Shown here: positions 1 to 7,795 of the stretch, in pieces
How positions within the stretch are numbered: position 1 is the stretch's first letter
Layout: each line of letters opens with the position of its first letter
Source: JBAVVD01 sp049697115
GTDB lineage: Bacteria; Acidobacteriota; Aminicenantia; Aminicenantales; UBA4085
Direction of reading: 5' to 3'
DNA: 64,000 nucleotides
Assembly: GCA_049697115.1 (NCBI GenBank)
Contig: JBAVVD010000085.1
Span: 1-64,000 of the forward strand
Position numbers and translations under genes: made by a program
The notes under the pieces: generated by a model
The model's input: the letters and a program-made list of their open reading frames with translations, nothing else
What the model was told of the DNA's origin: nothing
Database searches by the model: none

Positions 1-28
1 GGTTTTATCCCTGTTGGTAATTTCCTAA

Positions 29-532
29 TGGCAATTTTGGGATGGAACCTCCCCTTCACCTGGACAAACTTCGGAATCCTGGGCTATGATTTGCCTGGCA
101 TTTATCAGAAGCACAGTCGAAGGGGATGCCGAGTCGCTCAGCCGGGGAAATATCTCCGTCATTCCCCTGCAGCTTAGCATCCGGTACAAGATTTTGCTTG
201 GAGAGAAAATTGTCCCTTACATAGAAGGCGGCTTGGGATTCTATCTTTCCCGATACGTCATGGACAATGAGGCGGCCGAATCCTGGAATGCCGCCGGCCT
301 GGAAAGAGGTGAGGAGGTCAAAGACGCTGTCGGCTTCCATGTCGGGACCGGGTTGAGATATCTATTGTCCGGAAACTTGTCCTTGAGCGTGGATGTGAAA
401 TACTGCCTGGCCGGGACAAAGGGAAGTTGGGCGAGGAGGAACATTTCCTCAGGCTCAACCGCATCCGGAGAAATCATGGGCTTGTCTTTGAATTCGTTCT
501 GGGCGGGCATCGGCCTGGAGCTGTTATTCTGA
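29..532 (+). pseudogene. Outer-membrane beta-barrel protein, C-terminal remnant
   Basis: The open frame runs from just after a stop at 26-28 to 532; the first ATG is at 86, giving 148 residues. From about residue 20 the protein alternates polar and apolar residues in strand-like stretches (for example YIEGGLGFYLSRY) and ends in the Phe of ELLF, as porin-like barrels do. It resembles the last four to six strands of an OmpW/OmpX-size barrel. No signal peptide is present, and upstream sequence is open in other frames, so the N-terminus is either frameshifted or lost. Function unknown; a transport or structural role is only inferred. The residues before about 15 do not look like barrel sequence. 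Confidence 0.5.
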
Positions 533-959
533 TGCGAACGCATTAAGGGATAGTCATTTTTGACTTGCTCACTCTCTGATTTCTACTTCTCTCACCTTCA
601 TGGCATATCCGATGATTATCCCAATTTTCATTTTAAACTCAGCATCGTTTTCTTTTTCATAAAACTGCTCCAGAAGCGGAATTATTTTATCTGAAACCTG
701 AGACAGGCGTGCCAGGGAATAAAACCTTTATCCGTACTTAAAAGGTATTCGAATTCAGTTGTTTGTGAAGCAAATATGTAGCTCTCAAAAGTCTTAATGC
801 TTTTCTTGAGGTTGTGGTGTCAAAGCCGCTTAGGTACAGTCCTTTTCGGCATATACTCAGAATTTCTTATGTAATTTATGTGACATAATAACATCAGAAA
901 GTGTATAATTTTTTGAAGACCATACAAGGCCAAAATACTTATTCGACAATGGAGGGGTT
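533..959. other. Intergenic stretch with a degenerate coding remnant
   Basis: No complete gene is visible. On the minus strand, a roughly 50-codon open stretch ending at a stop at 569-571 reads like the last helices of a helical-repeat protein (contains PLLEQFYEKENDAEF), but it has no start and is closed upstream by a stop. The rest is AT-rich with no recognised RNA gene. Confidence 0.35.
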
Positions 960-1793
960 ATGGCTAAGTTTTGTGAAATATGTAAGAGCAAACTCCCTTT
1001 TCTATCATGGGTTACAGTCTGTAAGGAATGTCGTGCCAAACAAGAAGAAGAAGAGAAAAAACAAGAAGAAATAAGAGAGGCAATTAAAACCGATATCATC
1101 AGGAAAAAAGAGTTTACCAAGGATCAAGCCAGTCTCTTAATGAGGCATAAAAAGGAGTCACAAATTAAGTTGTATAACGACCTTTTTGATGCATTCAAAA
1201 AAAATGGAGAACTCGGAGAAGACGAAATTAACATCCTGTCAAATATTCAAAATGCCTTTTACTTATCTAGCCAAGATATAAAATATGATGAACGAATTAA
1301 ACCCTATATCTATATCAATTCCATAAAAAAAGACGGCAAGCTTCCTAATCTGAAATTGAGTATAGAGGGTGGTTCACCGCCAGTATTGAAAAAAAATGAG
1401 ATTCTCCACCATGCAGACAATGCTATTCTTAGTGAAATGAAATCTGTGAGTCTCGGCTATAAGGGTGGATCGCACGGCGTCAGTATTCCGTTTGGAAAAG
1501 GCTTTCGTTATAGAATTGGAAGTCATAAAGGGCACATACAAAGAGAAGACCGAATAGTTGAAACATCAAGAGGAATTGTTTTTTTATCAAATCAAAGGTT
1601 GTTTTTACACCCAAAGCCTGGCAACAAGCCTCTTAACATCCCTTTAAATAAAATCTTATCTTATCATTGCTATGGCAATGGAATTGAGCTTTACAAAGAA
1701 GGAAGAGAAAAAGGATATTTCCTAAGTTTTGAAAAAAGTGAATCTGTAGACATTTTCGGGATCTGTTTGGCACATTTATTAAATCAACAATAG
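960..1793 (+). CDS. Zinc-ribbon protein with PH-like C-terminal domain
   Basis: 277 residues with a good ribosome site (GGAGGGG, 4-5 bases before ATG). Cys5, Cys8, Cys21 and Cys24 form a CxxC-x12-CxxC zinc ribbon. Residues 26-45 are a charged Glu/Lys coiled-coil-like helix. Residues about 160-270 form a beta-rich domain (GFRYRIGSHKGHIQ ... GIVFLSNQRLFLH) whose pattern resembles bacterial PH-like domains that read a ligand or membrane surface. There is no signal peptide or membrane segment, so it is probably cytoplasmic. The exact function is unknown. AT-rich composition relative to the core genes suggests acquisition with the island. Confidence 0.6.
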   Translation: MAKFCEICKSKLPFLSWVTVCKECRAKQEEEEKKQEEIREAIKTDIIRKKEFTKDQASLLMRHKKESQIKLYNDLFDAFKKNGELGEDEINILSNIQNAFYLSSQDIKYDERIKPYIYINSIKKDGKLPNLKLSIEGGSPPVLKKNEILHHADNAILSEMKSVSLGYKGGSHGVSIPFGKGFRYRIGSHKGHIQREDRIVETSRGIVFLSNQRLFLHPKPGNKPLNIPLNKILSYHCYGNGIELYKEGREKGYFLSFEKSESVDIFGICLAHLLNQQ

Positions 1794-1826
1794 AAAGCTT
1801 ATCCTAATATTGTCTCTGAATACTGA

Positions 1827-1906
1827 TTAATCAAGGATTCCTCCACAGTGAGGGCATCTCATTTCGCTTTTCTTTCTTCTTATCTCTTCGAGAAACCCCG
1901 CACCTA
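1827..1906 (-). pseudogene. Severed 3' end of the potassium-channel gene
   Basis: On the minus strand, 1904 down to 1830 encodes 25 codons starting GAGFLEEIRRKK and ending CPHCGGILD, then TAA at 1827-1829. GAGF..E is what normally follows the LPAGIL motif at the end of S6 in voltage-gated channels. The IS630 element (1907-3028) separates it from the rest of the gene at 3031-3754. Removing the element and one TA copy joins the two parts in frame. The tail carries a CxxC pair typical of half a zinc ribbon. Confidence 0.88.
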
Positions 1907-1935
1907 ATGAACCTCGCATAATATAGTGACATTTT
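1907..1935 (+). repeat. IS630 left terminal inverted repeat
   Basis: Core CTCGCATAATATAGTGACA, matching the complement of 3000-3028 except at two positions. It directly follows TA at 1905-1906. Confidence 0.9.
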
Positions 1936-1960
1936 CGAATTATTAGAGTATACTGATGGT

Positions 1961-2997
1961 ATGCATAGTCCATATCATCCGCGACGAGATTTTAAGGCTT
2001 TGGAGCAGCGTCGAAAGCGTGCCGCGCGGCTGTTCGCGGCGGGCCAGTTGATCCTGGCCTCCATAGCTCGACACCTTCAGGTAAGCCGACAGAGCGTCAG
2101 TCGATGGCACAAAGAGTGGAAGCGCGGCGGGGCCGCTGCATTGCAAGGCGCCGGCCGGGCCGGCCGTAAGCCGAAACTGAGCGCCGCGCAACGCCAGCGT
2201 GTCGAGCGGGCCTTGCGCCAAGGAGCGCGGGCCCAAGGATATGGCACGGATCTCTGGACTCTGCCTCGCGTTGCCGTGGTCATCGAGCGACTGACCGGCG
2301 TTCATTACCACCCTGGTCATGTTTGGAAGATCCTGGGGGCGATGGATTGGTCCCTCCAGCGACCTGCCCGGCAAGCTCGGGAACGCAATCCCGAGGCGAT
2401 CCGCTCCTGGATCTCGGGGAGATGGCCCGTGGTAAAAAAAACGCTCGGCGTCGGAAAGCCTGGATTTTCTTCGAAGACGAAAGCGGTGTCTCCCAACGCC
2501 CCTCGGTGAGGAGGACCTGGGCGCCACGGGGAGAGACGCCGGTCTTGATCCACGCGTTCACTTGGAAATCTCTTTCTGTCTGTGCCGCGCTGGGCTTCCG
2601 CTGGGACGGGCGGCGGTGCCGTTTGTACTTTCAGACTCGCCCCGGCAGCTACAACTCGGAAAGCCTGATCTCGTTCCTCCAGGAGTTCAGGCGCCAGTTG
2701 CGCGGACAGAAAGTCGTTCTGGTCTGGGATGGCTTGCCGTCGCATAAAAGCCTCCTCATGGCCGAATATCTGCGCAGGCAGCGCCGTTGGCTCCGCGTCG
2801 AGCGCCTGCCCGGATATGCGCCCGAACTGAATCCCCTTGAGACACTCTGGGGAAATGTAAAGGGGCAGGAAATGGCTAACGTCTGTGCGGAAGATCTCGG
2901 GGGCGTCGATCGTGCCGTTCGCTCCGGTATGGAGCGAGTGCGCCGCTCTCGGACCCTGCCCTTTGCCTTCCTGAGCCATGCTGGCCTCTCTTTTTGA
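1961..2997 (+). CDS. IS630 transposase, two frames joined by -1 frameshift
   Basis: Frame A (1961-2509) encodes the N-terminal helix-turn-helix region (SIARHLQVSRQSVSRWHKEW). Frame B continues through the DDE catalytic domain: FFEDES (first Asp), VVLVWDGLPSHKS (second Asp) and PGYAPELNPLETLWGNVK (Glu). The frames meet at eight consecutive A at 2434-2441, read as AAA AAA in frame A. A -1 slip there passes from ...WPVVKK to NARRRKAWIFF and gives one protein of about 345 residues, the usual IS630 length. Programmed -1 slippage on A runs is established in this family. It cuts and pastes the element at TA sites. Frame B has an internal ATG at 2323 but overlaps frame A, so independent expression is less likely. 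Confidence 0.9.
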
Positions 2998-2999
2998 CC

Positions 3000-3028
3000 A
3001 AATTGTCACTATATTATGCGAGATTCAT
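3000..3028 (-). repeat. IS630 right terminal inverted repeat
   Basis: Inverted copy of the left end, followed by TA at 3029-3030. Read on the minus strand from the channel gene, it encodes Met-Asn-Leu-Ala-stop. Confidence 0.9.
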
Positions 3029-3754
3029 TAGTATCCCGGCCGGTAAAGCAAAAAGGCCTATCCCAAGAAAACTAATAACAGCTCCGAATAGCTTTCCTGT
3101 CGATGTCATGGGATAGACATCGCCGTAACCCACCGTGGTCAAGGTGACGACGCTCCACCAAACAGATGCGGGAATGCTTGAAAAACTCTCCGGTTGGGCG
3201 TCTCGTTCGGCATAATAAATTAGACTTGATGAAAGAATAAGCAGAATGCCGATGATAAAAACAGTAATAAGTAACTCCCCACGTTTTGCTGAGAAGACAT
3301 TTCCAACAGTTTTCAATGCGATTGAATATCTCCCCATTTTGAATAGGCGCAATATTCTGAATAGCCGCAAAGCCCGCAAAAAGCGCAAATCAAAAGGAAT
3401 GAACATGGGTAGATAAAATGGAAGGATTGCCAAGAAATCAATTACTGCAAGTGGGGTTATAGCAAATTTAATTCTTCCAATAACAGGATGGGAATATTTC
3501 ACATTGACCGTGCAAGACCAAAGCCGAAAGAAGTATTCGATAGTGAAAATTATTACAGAGAAGACTTCAAAGTAAAAAAAACAACTTGAGTACTGCTGTT
3601 CAAGCCGTTCGACTGTTGAGAGAATAACTGCTGCTATATTTAGCACAATCAGCGCTATGATAAATTTCCCGAACCAATCTTTCTTCTGAATAGATTGGCC
3701 TTCATTGAAGGTGGGCTCAAGGATTGAGTAAACACTTTTTTTTAATTTACTCAC
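3014..3754 (-). pseudogene. Voltage-gated potassium channel, 3'-truncated by IS630
   Basis: 246 residues, of which the last four (MNLA) and the stop come from the insertion sequence. It has six membrane segments. S4 carries regularly spaced arginines (LRFLRALRLFRILRLFKMG, about residues 124-142), and the pore loop has the potassium selectivity filter TVGYGD (about 209-214). S6 ends at FALPAGIL, just where the IS enters. The intact protein would be 267 residues, with the tail preserved at 1827-1906. Because S1-S6 and the filter are complete, the truncated product might still form a pore; this is inference. It would conduct potassium across the inner membrane in response to voltage. Confidence 0.88.
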
Positions 3755-3848
3755 GCTTGGGAACTCCTATTTGTAAGTATCATAAGAAAAATTTAAGTCT
3801 ACATCGGGTTTTCCGAATATTTTTATCCGCAAATGATTTTAGCGGAGT

Positions 3849-4125
3849 TTAACTATATTTCTTGGCATTAATAAATCCTGCTCTAATTTTATTTAGCGTA
3901 ACGGCCCTTATATCATAGAAGATATTGTGTAGAAGAGCTTCTAAATCCGATGTGTAGTAGCTTTTTGTTATGAACCATGTGAAGGAGTCCCACCGGTCCT
4001 TGATTTTATCTTTTGTATGAGCTCTTATTCTTTTCCTTAAACAAGATTCACTTTTTCCAACATAGACAATTTTTCTATCTTTAAATAGAACGTACAGTCC
4101 AATCCTTTTTATTGATTCTACGCAT
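3849..4125 (-). pseudogene. Small GIY-YIG nuclease-fold protein, frameshifted
   Basis: The minus strand encodes GLYVLFKDRKIVYVGKS, the GIY...YIG-type core, then LRKRIRAHTKDK and a C-terminal helix with DLEALLHNIF, ending in TAA at 3849-3851. The natural start is ATG at 4123-4125, with AAGGAGGG eight bases upstream, but its frame (MRRINKK...) stops early. Removing one base from the five-T run at 4106-4110 (A5 on the coding strand) joins MRRINK to RIGLYVLF. The result is about 90 residues, typical of single-domain GIY-YIG proteins. It is either a pseudogene or carries a sequencing indel. Members cut or nick DNA, or are of unknown role. Confidence 0.7.
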
Positions 4126-4222
4126 CAATTCTTTCCCTCCTTAGAGGTGCAGGCCTATTGCCAATGGCACACTTTTTTCTTTTATTTTTTTCCTATAATG
4201 CCCCTCCTATTTACGTGATTAT

Positions 4223-4885
4223 TTATTTTTTCTTGACCGTTTTCCACAGCCCATCATTGTCATAGAACTGAAGGTCACCATTAGGGATTATGACCCAATG
4301 ATCTCCTCCAGATCTTGTTTCTTTAGCCCTGTCAAATCGACGTCCCTTTGAGGATTTCTTTTCAATCAGCTCTTCCTTTAGGATACTACCATCCTTAAAT
4401 TTCCTTTCACTAAATAGCTTTCCTTGTTCTCGGTAAATTGTGATGAGGCCATCACCAAAAGTGCTTTCATCCAACCAGCGACCGATGATCTCGCGATCCT
4501 GTGGTAAAGGATCGGTAGCTGTGAGTTCCTTTTTTTCTTCAACTGATAAACCCAAGATACGAACTTCGAGATCCGGGTTAAAGTGGCTTGTTGCCCATGC
4601 ACCAGCTCCAACTTTCATGTCGGGAAGATAATAGGTTATGAACGTACGTTCATAGGTCCGCGAATCCTCAGCCTTCAGCTTGAGAGCAATGGCGCGGATA
4701 GTCTCTTCGGACACCTCCATGTTTAATCGAACTTCAAGACTCCGCTTAACTACTGGCACAATATCTGAATTGATGATCGAGTATGTGACATTGTTTGGAA
4801 TATTCGTCTGTGAATTTTCTGTGTCTCTACTACAGCCAATTAGCATGGCAATAATGACGGCCATCAAACTCCATGTTCTAATCAT
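4223..4885 (-). CDS. Predicted lipoprotein of unknown function
   Basis: 220 residues with a lipoprotein signal: hydrophobic residues 5-16, then lipobox LIGC with Cys18 as the lipidation site. GAGGGG lies about eight bases before the ATG. The mature part has a helical region (VKRSLEVRLNMEVSEETIRAIALKLKAED) and ends with two strand-rich stretches (GRWLDESTFGDGLITIYRE; GDLQFYDNDGLWKTV) that look like a small beta-domain. No family is recognised. It follows a 56-residue zinc-ribbon membrane protein by 19 bases on the same strand, so the two are probably co-transcribed. Cargo-like accessory gene. Confidence 0.65.
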   Translation of the reverse strand: MIRTWSLMAVIIAMLIGCSRDTENSQTNIPNNVTYSIINSDIVPVVKRSLEVRLNMEVSEETIRAIALKLKAEDSRTYERTFITYYLPDMKVGAGAWATSHFNPDLEVRILGLSVEEKKELTATDPLPQDREIIGRWLDESTFGDGLITIYREQGKLFSERKFKDGSILKEELIEKKSSKGRRFDRAKETRSGGDHWVIIPNGDLQFYDNDGLWKTVKKK

Positions 4886-4904
4886 ATTGTTGTCCCCTCT
4901 TTTA

Positions 4905-5075
4905 TTAACAAGATAAAACGGCTATTACGATCACTAAAATTAAAACCCCTAAAAGTGTCATAGCGCATCCAATTTCTTGCATTTTCGTTGCTGTTGATGT
5001 TGCTCCGCAATGCGGACATGCTTTAGCTGAATCGCTTATTTCTTTACCACATTCTTTACATTTTTTTAGAGCCAT
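4905..5075 (-). CDS. Small zinc-ribbon/transmembrane protein
   Basis: 56 residues, preceded by AGGAGGGGG seven bases before the ATG at 5073-5075. The N-terminus is a complete zinc ribbon (CKECGKEI ... CPHCGA, two CxxC pairs) and the C-terminus is one membrane helix (GVLILVIVIAVLSC). This architecture (ribbon plus single membrane span) is common among small bacterial proteins of unknown role. It is the upstream partner of the lipoprotein at 4223-4885. The same CPHCG half-motif appears in the tail of the broken channel. Confidence 0.75.
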   Translation of the reverse strand: MALKKCKECGKEISDSAKACPHCGATSTATKMQEIGCAMTLLGVLILVIVIAVLSC

Positions 5076-5359
5076 TTTTCACCCCCTCCTACTTTTAAAC
5101 GCAAAAATTCCTTACGTGTTTTGCTTTGATTCTTGCCCACCTGTCTCCTTTTTTTCTTTTATTTATTCATAGGGGGTTTGCCTTGTCAAGAGACTTGTGG
5201 CTCTATAACGTTTAGTGTGGTGGATATTGAGCGTTTTTTCTAGAAAAGCGTCGAAATGCAGGCTCCTAGTAAACAAGCCCATATGTGGGATATAGGTAAA
5301 AGGTGCACCCTCACACCAATATTTATCTTCTGATCGAGTCACAGAGTCACAGCTTTATT

Positions 5360-6395
5360 TATAAGAAATTGGTTTTCGGCCTCGCTGGTCGAGTGAGAAT
5401 TGTTGTGTCCATTTACCCCTTCAACCATCGTGAGGAAGTATAAAACAGGACTCAAAAAGATGTCAAGAACGGGTTAAGAGGCGGAGGATGTCTCTTCGAT
5501 GTCGTTGGGAATGCCAAAAGCGCCTAAAATCAGCCAGACCTCTCCTTCTGGTCAAAGGAAAGATTATGAGAAACAACCGGCCGGAGCCTCAGAGTCCATC
5601 AAGAATTCCTGCGAGACCATATGCGGCGGCGGTGGTCTCTCCGCCACAAATGTCAGCTTGAGGTGGTTGATGATGCGGTCCACCACGGCATAGTCGGTGA
5701 GGAAGGCGATGATGCGCATTTTGCCTTGGCATTGGGGACTGATCAAGGGGTCGACTTCATAAACTTTTCGGATCATCTCAGCCCAGCCCCGGCGGGGAAT
5801 CCTTGGACATTCCTCCTCGATGATCAGAAACTTATGGGCCACTTGCTCTGCCTTACGCACCTTGCCTCGGTAGGCGTTGGCGTAGAATCCAAATTATGCT
5901 GTGTTCAAAATTATGCTGAGTTAGGATTTTCTATTCCTCATAATTCCTTCTATTTCAAAAGCCTGCATCTATTTTTCTCCTTTCCAAACTCAGCATAATA
6001 ATCAATATAATCTTTCATAGAAAAAATGGGAAAGCAGCAAAAAGTATGCAAGTAAAAGAAATCATCAGGGAATCTATCTTTGAAAAGCGTGCGATATCAA
6101 GCGAGCGATTCCATTTTATCCTTCTTGGAGAGCCTGTAATTATGCTGAGTATAGGTAAACGTAACTGGTAAAATATCAGCGAATTACCATAATAACTCAG
6201 TATAATACGGCTTATGCTGAGCTTTGCATAAGCCGTAGTAGCGGATGGTCATTTGACCCTTGTCGGGAATATGCGAGGTGACCCAGGCGAAGAACTCCAG
6301 ATAATTCATCGTCTCCCGGGAGAGGCTATTCTAGTCGTATAGATAGGCGACTCGCGCCTTGCCCCCCGAGGAACGAGAGCTGCTAGACGGATCTC
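5360..6395 (-). mobile_element. IS91-like element relic (copy 1), interrupted
   Basis: Minus-strand relic of an HUH (Y2) transposase. Near 6365-6230 it reads ARVAYLYD-stop-NSLSRETMNYLEFF, then VTSHIPDKGQMTIRYYG. After a 342-bp insertion (5891-6232) it resumes as YANAYRGKVRKAEQ, followed by a 98-residue open frame (5564-5860) with VYEVDPLISPQCQGKMRII and FLTDYAVVDRIINHLKLTF. An in-frame stop and loss of the N-terminal half show it is dead. Downstream (5560 to about 5360) lies a diverged copy of the 3' end shared with three other loci in the window, including a GGCGCTTTTGGC-like block (TAGGCGCTTTTGGCATT) and a terminal CGACCAGCGAGGCCGAAAA block. Confidence 0.75.
5891..6232. repeat. 342-bp insertion with direct and inverted 12-mers
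   Basis: Precisely interrupts the IS91 relic between two CC dinucleotides (5889-5890 and 6233-6234); without it the transposase reading joins as YYGFYANAYRGK. It contains AATTATGCTGAG-like motifs in direct orientation (near 5892, 5909 and 6138) and inverted as CTCAGCATAAT (near 5989) and CTCAGTATAAT (near 6196). The right end is a palindrome, CGGCTTATGC-N8-GCATAAGCCG, at 6208-6235. One possible 41-codon ORF starts at 6045. It is not a known element to me; it may be a MITE or a solo recombinase target array. Confidence 0.6.
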
Positions 6396-6426
6396 CGTCG
6401 CAAAAAGGAGCCATTCTGGGGGGATC

Positions 6427-6636
6427 TCAGGATTTTCGCTTCGCAATAATGAAGCCGTGCCGATGTAGAAAATCAGACAAGAAAGCACCGATTAGCAACC
6501 CTTGCCAGTTAAGCATCTCATCACCGGCGTCCTTCCCCTTTTGTTCCTTGAGGTAAAGGTCTAGGACCTCTTTCGGCGGAATCTCCTTTAGCTCTGGTAT
6601 CGGGAAAATCCTCTCTTCTTTCTCGGGATACTTCAT
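6427..6636 (-). CDS. Small hypothetical protein
   Basis: 69 residues, ATG at 6636 preceded by GAGGAG at six bases, which supports translation. The first half is acidic and proline-containing (EERIFPIPELKEIPPKEVLDLYLKEQKGKD); the second half (LIGAFLSDFLHRHGFI) may be an amphipathic helix. No known domain. It lies between the IS91 relic and the RadC gene in the island. Could be a passenger gene or a remnant of a larger protein. Confidence 0.4.
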   Translation of the reverse strand: MKYPEKEERIFPIPELKEIPPKEVLDLYLKEQKGKDAGDEMLNWQGLLIGAFLSDFLHRHGFIIAKRKS

Positions 6637-6970
6637 GTTTTCTCCTCATTGTGGTCCCTTACACTTTGCTATTGCAATATCAGCCAAAAATTTTAAGCAA
6701 GAGCTTATGCCAAAATTTTCCCAAAAATTTTTTTGGGGATAGCTCCTGTATAGGCAATTTGCACCCAAGGACAAAATTCCCACATGGGGGGTATCCCGCC
6801 CCACCGCAGCCGTTCTCCTTATCTCCTTAATATCAATCTTCCTTCTCTTACTTCTTTTAAAAAGCTTTTTTTTCGCTCCTAAGGCGGAAGTTGTCACTTA
6901 GGGAACATTTCGCGATGAAATGATGCCGGCAGTTAACTGGCGAAAGATTCAGCGCAAAGGAGAAGGAAGA
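6637..6970. other. Non-coding stretch before the RadC gene
   Basis: No supportable gene. It contains a short AT inverted repeat (CCAAAATTTTCCC ... AAATTTTTTTGG, 6707-6738) that could be a bidirectional terminator for the small gene to its left. The minus-strand open frame 6646-6897 looks non-coding (biased composition, no domain). Ribosome site AAGGAGAAGG at 6957-6966 belongs to the gene starting at 6971. Confidence 0.35.
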
Positions 6971-7438
6971 ATGAAATTTGATGTTTTCGAAGTCGTCGAA
7001 CCGAAATTTCCGGCTACCTTCCGTCAATCCAAGGACGTCTACGATACCATGCAGACCTTCGCGAAATCTGATCGAGAAATGTTCTTTATCCTGTTCCTCA
7101 ACACAAAAAACCGTATGCTGGATTACGTCGTTCATACAATCGGAACAATTGATAGCTCAGCTGTCTATACTCGCGATGTTATCCGCTCGGCTGTGGTACA
7201 TAATGCGTCCTCAATCATCATTTGCCACAACCATCCTTCAGGTGATCCGGAGCCTTCAGAATGCGACATGGAAATCACGAGGATTCTAGTTACCGCCTGC
7301 GAAATCGTGGGCATTCAAATCCTGGACCATGTAATCATAGGAAATGGGAAATATTACAGCTTTGCTGATGCTGGATTGATTGAAGATTATAAATGCAAGG
7401 CTGATAATAATCTCAGACAAGCCAGAATTAGCTTATAA
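6971..7438 (+). CDS. RadC-type JAB-domain protein
   Basis: 156 residues from ATG 6971, chosen because AAGGAGAAGG precedes it closely; an upstream ATG at 6920 lacks a site. It is a JAMM/MPN-fold domain with the metal motif (E)...HNHPSGDPEPSECD (about residues 86-100) and the preceding GTIDSSAVYTRDVIRSAVVHNASSII block. This is the RadC C-terminal domain without the N-terminal helix-hairpin-helix of full RadC. Such short RadC proteins are commonly carried on mobile elements and islands; a precise function is not established, despite the historical link to DNA repair. It sits 180 bases from the tRNA end of the island, in keeping with that. Confidence 0.9.
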   Translation: MKFDVFEVVEPKFPATFRQSKDVYDTMQTFAKSDREMFFILFLNTKNRMLDYVVHTIGTIDSSAVYTRDVIRSAVVHNASSIIICHNHPSGDPEPSECDMEITRILVTACEIVGIQILDHVIIGNGKYYSFADAGLIEDYKCKADNNLRQARISL

Positions 7439-7474
7439 CAGTCTCTGATCCTTCCGCTTTCAACCTCACTTTTC

Positions 7475-7527
7475 ATTTGTGCCATATTTGTGCCATGTTT
7501 TTCTCATTTGTGCCATATTTGTGCCAT
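7475..7527 (+). repeat. Four 11-bp iterons (two tandem pairs)
   Basis: ATTTGTGCCAT occurs at 7475-7485, 7486-7496, 7506-7516 and 7517-7527; the two tandem pairs are 31 bp apart in register. They lie about 90 bp from the 3' end of tRNA-Arg(CCT). Iterons beside a tRNA attachment site are typical of arm-type binding sites of tyrosine integrases, so this may be an island end. No integrase gene is present in the window. Confidence 0.6.
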
Positions 7528-7616
7528 ATTTAGGTGGATTTAGATGGAAAAAAATGGAATCTAATAGAATCCCCCATCTTCTTTAATTCATGGGGATTAT
7601 AGGGGAAAAAAGGAAG

Positions 7617-7692
7617 TACCCCTGGCCGGACTCGAACCGGCGACACAGGGATTAGGAATCCCTTGCTCTATCCAAACTGAGCTACAGGGGTA
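7617..7692 (-). tRNA. tRNA-Arg (CCT anticodon)
   Basis: 76 nt. Acceptor stem TACCCCT/AGGGGTA, D arm GCTC...GAGC, anticodon stem AGGGA/TCCCT with loop TTCCTAA (anticodon CCT, reading AGG), and T arm GCCGG-TTCGAGT-CCGGC. CCA is not encoded. The 3' end faces the accessory region 1-7.6 kb, which is the side where integrative elements insert. Confidence 0.95.
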
Positions 7693-7795
7693 CATCTAAA
7701 ATTGTTTGTTTACTATACCGCAGTCCCTTGCATTTTTCAATTTCTTAAATTTGATGCTCATCTATAGCGATCAAAGAAGTTTCCCTACTTTTTTT

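Larger units (their letters stand above)
1907..3028 (+). mobile_element. IS630-family insertion sequence, complete
   Basis: 1122 bp bounded by terminal inverted repeats (1907-1935 and 3000-3028; 27 of 29 positions match) and flanked by TA on both sides (1905-1906 and 3029-3030). The TA target duplication is diagnostic of the IS630/Tc1/mariner group. It contains one transposase split over two frames. The element interrupts a voltage-gated ion-channel gene; the right repeat supplies the stop codon that ends the truncated channel. Its high GC contrasts with its AT-rich surroundings, indicating recent arrival. Confidence 0.93.

Noticed and set aside
5564..5860. 98-residue frame as an intact host gene
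   Set aside because: It aligns with the C-terminal end of the Y2 transposase seen at two other places in the window and lacks its own start context.
6646..6897. Minus-strand 83-residue open frame
   Set aside because: No ribosome site or domain; Lys-rich start and odd composition suggest chance.
7475..7527. Short repeats as a CRISPR array
   Set aside because: Units are 11 bp in tandem pairs without unique spacers of about 30 bp, and no cas genes are present; they fit integrase iterons better.
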